A DNA stretch of 64,000 nucleotides from Marasmius tenuissimus (taxonomy: Eukaryota; Basidiomycota; Agaricomycetes; Agaricales; Marasmiaceae): the NCBI GenBank assembly GCA_029532415.1, contig JAQOTA010000023.1:806001-870000 (forward strand), written 5' to 3'. The notes under the pieces are model-generated. The model was given only the letters and a program-made list of their open reading frames with translations. It made no database searches and was not told where the DNA came from. The translations under genes and the position numbers were made by a program. This document shows, piece by piece, positions 33,209 to 44,385 of the stretch; position 1 is the first letter of the stretch; the number at the start of each line of letters is the position of its first letter.

Positions 33209-36043
33209 GTCGCAGGTGGTCAATCCTTACCACATAGGGAACCTGACTAGAGGTTTTGCCGATGTCGACCCCTTGATCTGTTGGCTGATTAAATAATCTG
33301 GCCAGATCTGATTGGGAAACTTCAAGTACTGAGAGTCCACTATATCCTTCACTAGGTAATGCTCCGGCAGAGGTCCTTACTGGTGGGAAAATCGTTTGAG
33401 GCATGTTAAAAACAATGCCGTCAGACGATCTATACCTATATGAATCTTTGGATGCAACTTCCGATTCAGAGTCAAATGCCATCTGGTGTACAGGTAGCTC
33501 CTAAATCCGAGATTCACATACTTGCACCTGTACAAGATGAGGTAATTCTCCACTACTAGGTACTTGTTACATCCATGCCAGCCCCGGGGTTTCCAAAGGC
33601 TTCTATCCACCTTCCGGAGACTCCAAGCATCAGAATCTACTTTATGTTTCTCTTTCCTTCACAATCCTTTCTAGAACATGACTTTGGATTCCAATGTTGC
33701 GTCCCCGGTACTTACAGATTGGAGATACATATACACTGTTCATTTCCAAGTAGTCTGTAGGCTCTACATTCCGACATTCCGCTTTCCATTCTATCATGAC
33801 TCATCCTGTACATTCCATTCTGACACTTCATTTCTGATTCATCTCCGACTCTGGGACTTCACCCTCCGTCTCAGATCCCATACTGTACATACATTCTCTC
33901 CTGCTCTTAACTCACCTCCAGTACTGCAATTGCCGGAACCCCATCGGAGGTCTTGGAGATTGATACATATATAAGCTAGATACTTCACAACTTGTATTCC
34001 TCAGAATTAAAATCAACTTGGTTTCCGTTTTATCTCATTCATCTCATTCCATCTCTTTATCTTCCTTTCCCTTCCGGTCAAGGACAACTCAACTCAACAG
34101 TGTCGTTGGCAAAACCTTCGACTATTGTCCAACCATCCATTCGGCCTTCTGGTTGTCGGAATCTCTCTTCAACTCCAACTAGTCCATTCTGACACGTTGG
34201 CTTCTGTCTTTTCCGCTCGGACTTCCGTCTGGGCTGTCATATCCGCACAATCCTAACAGCACTCCATTGTCCGGACTACTGAGTTCAGAGATGTCAGGAT
34301 GGTATTCTTCCTGTCGAGGATTAGGAAGAGTGAGAGGATAAACTTCATCCTCATCATTGCTACCAGCAGCTTCTGCTGCATGTCCTGCAGCTTCAAAGTG
34401 TTCTAGATCTGATCCTTCAAGGTGATCAAGATCACTATAGGAGTCATCATCCTGCTTGCATTATTAGGCTGCAAGGGATATTGCTCCTCTGGGGTAAGCT
34501 CGTTTCGACGAATATGTTCTTTGATATTCTGAGCGGTAATAGATACCATCCCAGAAGAGAATGATTGATTATAAGCAATCCTATCTTGTCAAGCTTGTTC
34601 CCTTCTTTGAAATCTTTGACTCCTAGTTGACATACACATTGCTTGTCAAAAGTTTAGATCCGGATATTGCTCGAAAGCTTCTGCCAAAGTTTGAAGTTCT
34701 TCGACTTCTGCTTCCTGTTGCAACTCAAGTAGCTGACGTGGTACTTGATTATCTGGATATTCAATCGATAGATGCCCGTCAACTGGAACTCGGTATGTTA
34801 CTGTTTCACTCGCTAGCTCTGTGTGTATAGAATCATTGACTGCATTCAACGCAATCTGATCCTGTATGGACATGGGAACACTCTGGGGTTGAGAGAACTC
34901 TGCTTCTAAAACAGAACATTGCTGAGCATCTAGAGCGGCAATGTGCGATTTCTGCCCCCCTTGCTTAGGCTTGTTCTGCTTTTTGCCTTTTCCTTTGCCT
35001 TTTTTGTTGTTCTTCTTCTTTGAAGAACCCTGCTGGTTCTGGTTATTATTATTCTGGTTCTGGTTGTGGTAGTTGTTCTGATTAGAACGATTGCCCCCAT
35101 TGGGCTTACCACCAGACTTGTTACCAGATGATCCAGATTGGCCAGACTGGTTAGGCCCAGACTTAAATTTGGGAACGCCCAAAATCTTGGCGTTTTAGGC
35201 AGCAGTATATATTTCTGGTCCAGAATGTCCACCAGTTCTAGTATTCCATGTGTTGGTAATAATTGATATGATTTCGGAAAGCTTCAAATCTTCCTTTTTG
35301 AGTTGAATCACATATTCTTTGAGATTCACCCATCATTTCAGAAGTTTTGCTATGATCATTAACACGAACAGTGCTTCTGGTATTTCAATATCCTGAGCCT
35401 TAAGTTTGTGTCGCTGGGTAGCCATGTAATTGATACCAGCAACTGGGCTCTGATTCGATGGGAAACCCACCGAATGGAGGTTGGTGTGCATATTGAGAAG
35501 TTCAGCTGTGTTTTCGGAACCATAGTTTGCTTTAATATTCGAAATACAATCAATTACAGAATCCGGATCAAGGATAGCATCATGGATAGGGTATGTGCGC
35601 ATTTGAAGTGCTCCAAAGCATTTCTCATTTCGATCCTGCCAAGTTTTGTATTCATTCTTGACAGCTTCTGTGGCGTCTGTTGCAGGGGTGTCAGGCTTCG
35701 ATTCAGTAATAACCTTAGCATTTCCTTGGGTGCAATAGTATGCTTCGAGTGCGCGGATAAACTCCTTCCAATTGGATCTGTCCTGAGCCAACATTGGAAC
35801 ACTATTGAGAGCTCCCTGACCTGTGGGAAGTGTGGCTTCAGCTGCCTGTGCATAAAGAGGCTGCTGGGGATTATTATAAACCCTTTGAGAGTATGGATTA
35901 TACGTTTGGAGGGGTGAGTTGGAAGGAGCCCTAACATTGAACACTTCTCCTTCAGCCTGAGAGACTCGATAGTTTTCACCATTGGGCTGTCTGGCGATGA
36001 TGACCTTGGGTTCATTGTTCTGTTCTTGTGAATTTTGAGACAT
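33209..36043 (-). pseudogene. copia C gag and downstream acidic region
   Basis: Starts with MSQNSQEQNNEPKVIIARQP at 36043. The gag core (WKEFIRALEAYYCTQGNAKV, YKTWQDRNEKCFGALQMRTY, IKANYGSENTAELLNMHTNL) fits the UBN2 / retrotransposon gag family. TGA near 35333 and TAA near 35195 break the frame, which is kept otherwise. A Gly/Asn/Gln-rich stretch and a Lys-rich stretch (KKKNNKKGKGKGKKQNK) follow. QIALNAVNDSIHTELASE resembles the same place in copia A/B gag. The end is acidic (GSNDEDEVYPLTLPNPRQEE), is interrupted by the D2 LTR at 33565-34258, and ends with GVDIGKTSSQVPYVVRIDHL at the 31083-33205 insert. Confidence 0.85.
33565..34258 (+). mobile_element. solo LTR, family D2
   Basis: 694 bp, TGTTACATCC...ATCCTAACA, flanks GTACT and GCACT (one mismatch). 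Almost identical to 37304-37994. Confidence 0.9.
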
Positions 36044-36981
36044 ATTTGGTTTCTGCCAAAAATCCCGTGAGCATTCTATTTTCTTTATTTATTAAAAGAA
36101 TAAATGATTGGGAGATTCAACAGTGCTGTGACCAGGTAGGTCACCACAACAGAACATGCAGGGGAGTTAATCTGGTTATGTAGTCCCAGCCAATTTGCAA
36201 TGGTCTTATGGTGTAACCTCCAGTGTGTATATGTCTGGTGATTCCTTCATGCTATCTGGTCTCAATCCCAGACTAGCAAGTGTCTTCCATATGCCTGAAA
36301 AATATTATTATTAGAATTCTAGATCATTCCATGGAGTACATTCCACTTCCTCCACACCATAAGCGTAAGGTCGACAGAAATAACCAACGGAGATACTAGA
36401 GTCTAACAATAATTAGAATCAGAGGTCATATGGGTAAGGAGTCCCTGTACATACTAAAGTGGCCGTTGTGATATGTATAACTATATCATAAGAAATCCCA
36501 GTTGTAACGGTCATTTGACCGCGGCATTTTTCAGCCTTTGGACATCATGGGGAACTGGTGAAGAAGCACAGTTCCATGGACATCCCAAAAGGTGCCTCTC
36601 CAGCTGAAGCTGTACAGCCGAGGACCACCCCCAACAGTTGGATTTCCAGCAGCATCATGCCATGACAATATATGGTCAAGGCACAATCTGGGTTATCACT
36701 TTGAGACAATCTAGGAGTCAGCCTAGCAGGGTCTCGCTGTGAATAGAAAGTGAATCCCAGCCATTAGTATGTACATGTGTTCATACGACATGCAAGATGT
36801 ACAGGGACATAGAGGGAATGTAGAAAGTGTCAAAGGGGTACCCTACTACACCACCAGACATAGCCTGCTCATTGCTAGAGACTTCACTAACCCAAGTGGT
36901 TAGGATGTCTGCTGGGACAGCGGTGACACCAGAAAGTTATCTAACTACTCCAATCATTACATCGACCTGCCACCTGTTGTG
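36044..36981 (-). other. copia C leader between primer-binding site and gag
   Basis: About 940 bp without a convincing frame. This is long for a copia leader and may contain a further degraded insertion. Confidence 0.5.
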
Positions 36982-36993
36982 GGGCCCATAACC
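36982..36993 (-). promoter_or_regulatory. primer-binding site of copia C
   Basis: GGTTATGGGCCC on the minus strand, abutting the 5' LTR; same initiator tRNA-Met half as in copia A and B. Confidence 0.8.
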
Positions 36994-38196
36994 TGATGAG
37001 CCAGCATAGTCAAACTGCACAGTGGGTTATAATGTCTCAAAACTCACCTTGGGTTAGATAGCTTGTAGAGCTAGTAGTTAGAGTGCTTTGAGATGCTTGA
37101 GAGGTGATAATTGTGTAGATTGTCCTAAAGCTTAAGGCCTTGGAATACCAGCTTTTATATACAAGTTTCAGTACATGTAAGAGTCATTACCATTGTATGA
37201 AACTACTACCAGAAGTAGGTATTTAGCTGTATAGTCATAATACTAATGAGTGTGTCTGCAGTCCTATTGGCCTGCTTAGCTACTAAAGTCAGTTGTGCCT
37301 CGCTGTTACATCCATGCCAGTTCCAGGGTTTTTAAAGGCTTGTTTCCTCCTTCCAGAGATTCCGAGCATCAGAATCTACTTTATGTTTCTCTTTCCTTCA
37401 CAATCCTTTCTAGAACATGACTTTGGATTCCAATGTTGCGTCCCCGGTACTTACAGATTGGAGATACATATACACTGTTCATTTCCAAGTAGTCTGTAGG
37501 CTCTACATTCCGACATTCCGCTTTCCATTCTATCATGACTCATCCTGTACATTCCATTCTGACACTTCATTTCTGATTCATCTCCGACTCTGGGACTTCA
37601 CCCTCCGTCTCAGATCCCATACTGTACATACATTCTCTCCTGCTCTTAACTCACCTCCAGTACTGCAATTGCCGGAACCCCATCGGAGGTCTTGGAGATT
37701 GATACATATATAAGCTAGATACTTCACAACTTGTATTCCTCAGAATTAAAATCAACTTGGTTTCCGTTTTATCTCATTCATCTCATTCCATCTCTTTATC
37801 TTCCTTTCCCTTCCGGTCAAGGACAACTCAACTCAACAGTGTCGTTGGCAAAACCTTCGACTATTGTCTGACCATTCAATCGGGCTTCCGGTTGTCGGAA
37901 TCTCTCTTCAACTCCGACAAGTCATCCCAACGTCAGACCCCATCTCTTCTGCTCAGACTTCTGTCTGGGCTGTCATATCTGCATGATCCTAACACTCGCA
38001 CTAAGGACTATGAGCATCATACCTGATGCAACTACATACATAGCAGGTATCTACAGTGTCATTTGTGAAGCAATAGCTATGTAGATACTTCTTGCATGAG
38101 AGCACAAGTGTTCATAGAGGCATAGCTCTATAAATAGTGTGTAACATGTAAATAACACGTCAACAATGTATCACATGATATCCATCACGTTCAATA
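36994..38196 (-). repeat. 5' LTR of copia C, split by a solo LTR
   Basis: 507 bp once 37304-37994 and one CTCGC are removed. It ends TTCAATA next to the CTGCA duplication, a change from the CA end of the other LTRs. Confidence 0.9.
37304..37994 (+). mobile_element. solo LTR, family D2, inside the copia C 5' LTR
   Basis: 691 bp with perfect target duplication CTCGC (37299-37303, 37995-37999). Confidence 0.93.
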
Positions 38197-38201
38197 CTGC
38201 A

Positions 38202-38450
38202 TATGTCTACTGGAGGCAAAGCTCCACTGAAGACTGGTGCAAATGGATCTACAGCCTGTTTCAGGACTGCAAATAGCCCAATCCACATTGAATCTTTGCC
38301 TCCACCAGCAACTGTGTCAATGAAGAAGTGTACTTGGGAGGAACATTCCCCGAGTTTGGTCATTGTTGACTTGAGAGCATCTTCACCAGCTCCATCACCA
38401 ACAAAGTGTATCTGCCAGGCAAGCTTGCCCACACCCTCACATTTACCAGT
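38202..38450 (-). other. short minus-strand remnant beside copia C
   Basis: Frame with SSQVHFFIDTVAGGGKDSMW and FAPVFSGALPPVDIC, running into the copia C target site and possibly continuing at 16101 and below. Not recognised. Confidence 0.35.
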
Positions 38451-38640
38451 CTCATCATGAACTGCAAGTTCACTGGTTCAACTTCAGCCACACCAAGTTC
38501 ACCCTTCATCTCCACCACCATCATCCCAACCTCATCACCCATCTGCTCCTCCCACCAGCCCTGTCTGACCAGCTGGTCACAGCAAACAGCAGCGCCGCCT
38601 TGTCAGTTGACCAAACAAACTGCCTCCATCATCACCAACT

Positions 38641-40016
38641 TTGTCAGCTGACAAGATCTCAGTGGCACTAGAACCTGGGTCACCTTCTCCAGCAAAGACC
38701 ACAGTGGGGAAGTGTTGTGTCCAGATAGTGATCAAGACTGTTTCAAACAAGAAACGCAAGGTTGCAGAGGCTGCCATCAAGGTCAGAGCATCATCCACAA
38801 AGCCCCTTGGTAAAGGCTGTCATGGTGGCCATGGTGCTGCTAGTGGGTCTGGTGCTGCTACCACATCAGCTGTCAAGAATGGAGACAAGGATTTTATCTG
38901 TCTTTTACTGGAGAGTCCTCTGGCCTATGTTTGAAACGTTGTGGAATTGTGTTCCTTGCTGGAGGTCGAGAGGGTGGATAATTGCTTGATAAGATTGTAG
39001 AGATGTCGTTAGTGCTGGAAGTGGGCCGAAACTTCCAATCGAATGGGCAACTGGCTGCTGTAGGGGAATGGATTCAGCGGGCTTGTTGTGTTACATTTTG
39101 CTTGGACTGCTCAGTGAAGAATTACAGGACCGGGTTTGAGGGATGGCGGGGGAAGTGCATTCCCAACTGGAGGCAGGGAAAAGATGGTGGTTGGTTGTAT
39201 GGCAAGGGCAACTGGAAGAAGTTACTGATTATGGGGCCAAATGGCATTGCGAGTAGGGCTCCTGACGGATCGGATTCGGATCGGATCAGGCTGGTATCCG
39301 TTGGATAGGCAGAGCTGAGAGCCCAATCCACATCCGACAGATGACAATCCGGTGGATGGCAGATAATCTGTCAGATGGGCCTTATCACCTGGTATCTTAG
39401 ATAAAAGGCTTACTTTGTGGTGCCAACATGTATAAACCATAGGCTGGACCTCACTGGGTCAGCAGAACATCAAGAAAGACTGCAAGAATGCCATTCTGGA
39501 AGGCTGGCAATTGCGTGAGAATGTTTTGTACAGTGTCAGCATGTACTCGGCATGGTCTAAAGTGACCTCATCATGCCAAAGGTAAAAAATTCAGCCGACT
39601 CATTACTTTCAGAGCTTATTTGCCTCAGGTTAGGTCCATTGGGACCTCCAAATAGTTGTATAGATGGTCAGAACCTGGCCAAAAGTGTTGAAAACCATCA
39701 AAAATTATGTGCTTGTCATCTGGCAGATCATCCTCAGATGGCCAGATGCCATCTGCCAGATGTCGGATGATAAATTGTTTGATCTGCAATCCGTATCCGA
39801 GTCCACTATCCATCGGATGTCGGATTGCAATCCGATCCGTCAGGAGCCCTAATTGCAAGCATGGTTGCATTGTTGACATGGTGGTACGAGGCCGTGATGC
39901 AGCTGCCAAAGTCACCCCCCTGTGACCACCAGTGTGCAGAAAATCAGTCTTCTGCATGGTTCAAGTCTGCTGACAATGTCTTGTATTCTTTCCACAAGAT
40001 GGGCAGTGAGTAGAGT
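38641..40016 (+). pseudogene. gene remnant interrupted by a hAT-like MITE
   Basis: Plus-strand coding segments. The first (38641-38934) reads VALEPGSPSPAKTTVGKCC, then SNKKRKVAEAAIKVRASSTK with a possible nuclear localisation signal, then a Gly/Ala-rich stretch. The second (about 38982-39253) reads GEWIQRACCVTFCLDCSVKN and WRQGKDGGWLYGKGNWKKLL. Removing the MITE at 39254-39851 and one 8-bp target copy continues the frame as MGPNGIASMVALLTWWYEAV through to TAG at 40014-40016. Frameshifts or lost introns separate the first two parts. Function unknown. Similar short Trp-rich segments occur in uncharacterised proteins of repeat-rich fungi, which I state only from memory. Confidence 0.5.
39254..39851. 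mobile_element. hAT-like MITE, 598 bp
   Basis: Terminal inverted repeats TAGGGCTCCTGACGGATCGG at both ends and an 8-bp target duplication ATTGCGAG / ATTGCAAG (39246-39253, 39852-39859), one mismatch. The interior is rich in CAGATGG / CCATCTG-type short palindromes. No transposase. Confidence 0.88.
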
Positions 40017-40389
40017 GTCATAATAGTATTGTAGAGAAGTTGTAGAATTGTTAGTATTTCTTGTGGCATTCAATAGCAAGGTTGTTGGCTGTGACAACAA
40101 CTCTTTTTTGTTATGTAGGGGAGCAGAATACAAGGTGTTTATGAGTTACTTTATTACACAATATAACACCCATGGCTCTGTGGTTTGTGCGTCTGAGAGT
40201 TGCTGTAGGACTTCATTACCTGCAAGATGGGTTTCAATTCCCTCTGGGCTTGTTTTTGAGTGAAGAAACACACATTAAGCCATTACCTCCCCTTGTTGGT
40301 GAAAAATCTTATTGGGCATTGCCTATTGGGATGCATCTGAAGTCTAGGAAAGACCCTGATGCATCAGGCGAGCTGATACAGGTGTGTTG
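40017..40389. other. unassigned stretch
   Basis: Two short overlapping plus-strand frames (40048-40263, 40172-40390). Nothing recognised. Confidence 0.3.
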
Positions 40390-41110
40390 AGACCCCAGAA
40401 GTCAATACAGAGTCAAAAATCATCACTCTTCTTCTTGACAAAGAGAATAGGAGTGCTGAAAGGAGATTTGGAAGGAGTGATGAGCCTGACCTGGAGATGT
40501 TCATTGATGAATTCCTGGAGAGCTGTGATATCCATTTGAGAAAGGGAGTAGATCAGACCGAGAGGTGGTTCCCTGTTCCTTCCTCTAACTGAATCTTCAT
40601 GTCATCTTCTCCCCAATGTGGCAGAAGCTGTTTTGACATTTCTGGACTGAAGACATCAGTGAATTTGTATTAATCAGGCAGAATGATTGCCAAATCCTCC
40701 TTGGAAAGCTCTGCTGCACATCTGGAGACTGAGTCAGAGGGCATCATCTTGATGGTGAATGCCCAAGCTCTGGACTCAGACTTCACTCAGAGGTAAATGC
40801 CAGCTGAAATGAGGGAAACCTTTGGAGCTATAGCAGACGGAGCTGAGAGAAGATCAGCATAGAAATAGATGGCTTGAAAGGATAAGATGGAGACTTAGCC
40901 TTGTGCTGAGGCAAACTAGGCTGAGGGCTCAGAAGAGCAAGTTGGAAGGGCCGGCTGAGATGGAATAGGCTTTGTCCAGAATTTAATACTGTTGTTCAAC
41001 CAATCAACCAATGGGTTGTAGTCGTGAAGACAGTTATATCCTAAAACTAAGCTGCAAGCCAATCAAGGTGAGTAACATAAAAGTCAATCAGAAGTATGTC
41101 TCCAGAAGTA
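40390..41110 (-). pseudogene. Ty3/gypsy polyprotein remnant
   Basis: On the minus strand LGYNCLHDYNPLVDWLNNSI near 41000 matches the segment after the aspartic protease of Ty3/gypsy (usual form G-x-D-W-L-x-x-x-N-P). Further down come YKFTDVFSPEMSKQLLPHWG, LGLIYSLSQMDITALQEFIN and SKSPFSTPILFVKKKSDDF, the opening of gypsy reverse transcriptase with its FVKKK motif. Several stops and frameshifts are present and no LTR was identified. It is the only Ty3/gypsy trace seen. Confidence 0.8.
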
Positions 41111-41232
41111 AAAGTGATAGGTAAAGAGGCCATGCCCGAAATGGTGGAAAAGAAAAATAGGTGGTATTGAAATGGTAGGTACTTGGTTACATTCCACATA
41201 CTTTGTATCTAAAAAACAGTCGGACAAACCGG

Positions 41233-42142
41233 TGTAAAGCGCCACTTGCAGTGTATAATAAAATCTAACTTGTAGGTCAAATCCTCCCAACACTCAAGAG
41301 TGTAGCTGAAGGGTGCGGGAATTGGGGATTGGCGTTGATCATAGGTTCCGCTCTTAGTCAGACTGCAATAGTAGGCTGAAGGAAATCTGACTCAAGAAAC
41401 TATCCAACTAAGGTAGCTTCGCCTCTGAAACCAGTTCGGAGGTCAAATGTGGGGTTTGGAAGGGAGGTTTATGGGTTGTTTCGGGGAATGTAGAGTTTGT
41501 TTGGTGCTTTGAAAGTGCGTTCTTAGGCTTCAACTAGCTTTAGAACCACTCGATCAGTGAGGGGCAACAAGACAATCAAATCAAACAATGGCAATAAGAC
41601 TCCAATCAAGTCTGTCAATAACCAAAGACCAACTGTCAGCGGTGAACAATATCCTCAGTCCAATTAGCTTCGGAAGTTCAACAATAGCTCAGCCAGTCAA
41701 GTTGGCGTTGCAGACAAACAATGCAAATTCAAGGTCAAGCAAGTGTTCAATGGATTTTCTAGTTTTGGGCAAACAAAGTTCTATTCCATTCTAATGTCTC
41801 TCCAGAAGTGCTCCCTAGTCAACTAACTACCCAACAAGTGGAATAGCTTCATATCCTCTGAATACTAATTGTACAGATTGCTTGGGGATTCTTGATGAAA
41901 ACCCCACTGCTTATATACTCTAGGATGCTCTAATTCTACTGAATCGTACAAACATCGAACAAACCATGCCTCGGAGGCATAAACTAACTACTTTGGAATA
42001 TACTTGGAGAGTTTTGTGTTTAATCTACGCTTTTGAACCCCAAAGTCAAAACCAATAATTTGCTTCGGAAGTACTATCAGCCTTGAACATTCTCTAACAT
42101 CCTTTTCTCCTGGGTCTCTCCTATTGATGGTTCCGTTCTGCC
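41233..42142 (+). mobile_element. repeat E, truncated copy E1
   Basis: First 910 bp of the E block (TGTAAAGCGCC...GTTCCGTTCTGCC), preceded by CCGG. Many CpG sites of E3 are TpG or CpA here, so it is old. A 68-codon frame (41588-41794) stays open as in the other copies. Confidence 0.88.
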
Positions 42143-42667
42143 ACCTCAAGAGCCCTTGGGTTCTTTGACTGGTTTGTGCAGATCAGATCCCTCAGGTAAC
42201 TCTGTCTCTGTTGGCTGTTCAGTATCCCAGGGTATAACCAGAGCTGTGTTTGGAGGGGTGGATGGTTGTTCCTTATGTTACAAATCCACCTATTGTTTTC
42301 CCTTCCCTTGGTCCCCGGGTACTTTTTCCCCATGTTTTTCTCTTTAATTCCCATGGTTACATGTTCTCACCATTGCATTCTGGCCCCCATATTATTACCT
42401 GGTACTACCTGGTGTTCCACATTGTTTCCAGATATTTTCCCAGCATATCATATGGTTTCCATCATGACAATGTTTCCACATGCATCCCTTGATTGTTATC
42501 ACTTGTTCTTTCAGTTTTCCTCTTTTATCTTTGTTCCCATGATATCTCTACAGCTTGGTCCTGTCATATATAATCATGGACACTTCTAGATAGTTCCCCA
42601 GTCTGACAACTTCATCTTATAGTGCTTGTATCCAGCATGTACTATCTTACACTTACCCTGCTCAAAT
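42143..42667. other. unassigned AT-rich stretch
   Basis: Pyrimidine-rich plus strand, with no frame that can be supported. Confidence 0.3.
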
Positions 42668-43790
42668 CTATCCTCTATCCTTCGCATTCTTGACCCTGTT
42701 GGTGGCCTGAGGGGTTTTCCTAGTCACTGACCTCGTTCTTGACACCTTATTGGCAGTATCAAAAGTATAACCTCCAAATTTTTCCCTGTCAGCCTTGTTT
42801 TTTTCCTTAGCAGTTTTCTTGGGAGGATTGTTATAGGCCTTGTCAAGTGCTTTTGTGAATTTCAAAGGGTCCAACATCCCTCAGGGATCTTCAATAGTGG
42901 ATGGAGAGAAAACTTGTCAGGATGTGGGCTTAGGAGGTGAAGGAGGACGTCTGGGAGTTTGGGGTGCTTTATCAGAAACATAGACTGTTCTAACATCCTC
43001 AAATGTGGTGTATTTTGCAGACATTATTACGGGATGCCAGAGCTTGCTGGGTGGAAGTGGTGCAACAGTATTGAGTGTGCCAATACGTGGAGTTGCTTGT
43101 ACGTTGATTTGAAATTGGGAAGCATGGATGCTACTGCTGAAAATCACCTGTCATTCTTTTCATTAAGTGTAAGATTTTGTTGAAATGGATTCAGAAGCAG
43201 AGATGCTTCCTACAAATTGGTTGGGGGGTGGATCTTCATCAAAATGCCCAGGTAGTATTGCCAACTGGTGGGTTGAACCATGGTTTTTGAGACAGTTTTC
43301 AAACTGGGTTGAACCAGTTCAAACTGGTTTATGGCCAATAATTTTGGAATCAATTTTGCCACTGTTAAATGTTATATTAGTGGTTGTTATTGACTGGGAA
43401 GGATGCCTCACAAGTTATTTTGCAGGTTTGGATGCCAGGCAGGCACTATGGCTGATGTTTTTTATGTCATCTCAAATGTGTCATCAATGGGGTCAGGCAC
43501 CTGCTCACAAAATAGGGCCATTTTGACTGAGCCAGACCTTCACCCTATCTTCATTTTCCTCAGACTAGCATCAGGAGACCTTTAATTGATTATTTGAACT
43601 GCCTCTCCATCATATGTGTTCAAAAAAAAACATTGCATTTTGAAACTGGTTTGACCAGCAAAAACCAGCAAAAACCAGCAAAAACAAGTTGAACCAAGCC
43701 CACTTGGTGGCAACACTATGTCCAGGGAATTCAGGATTGGCTTTTCTGGACATTTAGTAATTTCAACTCAAAGTTTGGGAATTAAAATAT
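42668..43790 (-). pseudogene. minus-strand gene remnant split by a MITE
   Basis: Open segments read FDEDPPPNQFVGSISASESI (43160-43250), QINVQATPRIGTLNTVAPLP, KYTTFEDVRTVYVSDKAPQT and LDPLKFTKALDKAYNNPPKK, ending in a Lys/Arg-rich tail near 42668. Stops lie near 43150 and 42885. Removing the MITE at 43253-43719 joins PEFPG to HFDEDPPP in frame. The Lys-rich C-terminus may bind nucleic acid. Not recognised; a retroelement gag is possible. Confidence 0.45.
43253..43719. mobile_element. hAT-like MITE, same family as 14302-14761
   Basis: Ends TAGTATTGCCAACTGGTGGG and, from the right, TAGTGTTGCCACCAAGTGGG. 8-bp target duplication TGCCCAGG / TGTCCAGG (43245-43252, 43720-43727), one mismatch. Subterminal AAACTGG / AACCAG repeats. 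Confidence 0.85.
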
Positions 43791-44385
43791 TGTTAGGATC
43801 GTGCAGATATGACACAACCCAGACAGAAGTCTGAGTGGAAGAGACAGAAGCCAACGTGTCGAAATGGACTTGCCGGAGTTGGAGAGAGATTCCAACAACT
43901 GGAGGCCAAGTGGATGGTTGGACAAATTCTTGAAGGTTTTTCCAACAACACTATTGAGTTGAGTTGTCCTTGACCAGAAGGGAAAGAAAGAGAAAGAGAT
44001 AGAGGAGATAGAGATAAACAGACAGAATAAGATGAAAGAGATAAAACAGAAACCAAGTTGATTTTAATTCTGAGCAATACAAGTTGCGAAGTATCTAGCT
44101 TATATATGTATTGATCTCTGGGACCTCCAAAGGGGTTCCGGCAATTGTAGAACCAGAGGTGAGTCAAGAGCAAGAGAGAATGTATGTAAAGTATGGAATC
44201 TGAGACAGAGGGTGAAGTCCCAGAGTCAGAAATGAATTGGAAATGAAATGTCAGAATGGAATGTACAGGATGAGTCTGTTACATCCATGCCGGTTCCGGG
44301 GTTTCCGAAGGCCTCTATCCACCTTCCGGAGATTCCGATACTCGGAATCTACTTTATGTTTCTCTTCCTTCACGATCCTTTCCAG

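Larger units (their letters stand above)
16107..38196 (-). mobile_element. copia C: one Ty1/copia element expanded to 22 kb by nested insertions
   Basis: On the minus strand: 5' LTR (36994-38196), primer-binding site (36982-36993), gag, an unusual extra coding region, protease, integrase, reverse transcriptase, RNase H, polypurine tract (16611-16625) and 3' LTR (16107-16610). The 5-bp target duplication CTGCA lies at 16102-16106 and 38197-38201. Insertions inside it are 17782-18526, 20412-20869, 22181-22915, 23592-29672, 29804-30519, 31083-33205, 33565-34258 and 37304-37994. Without them it is about 10 kb. Confidence 0.9.
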
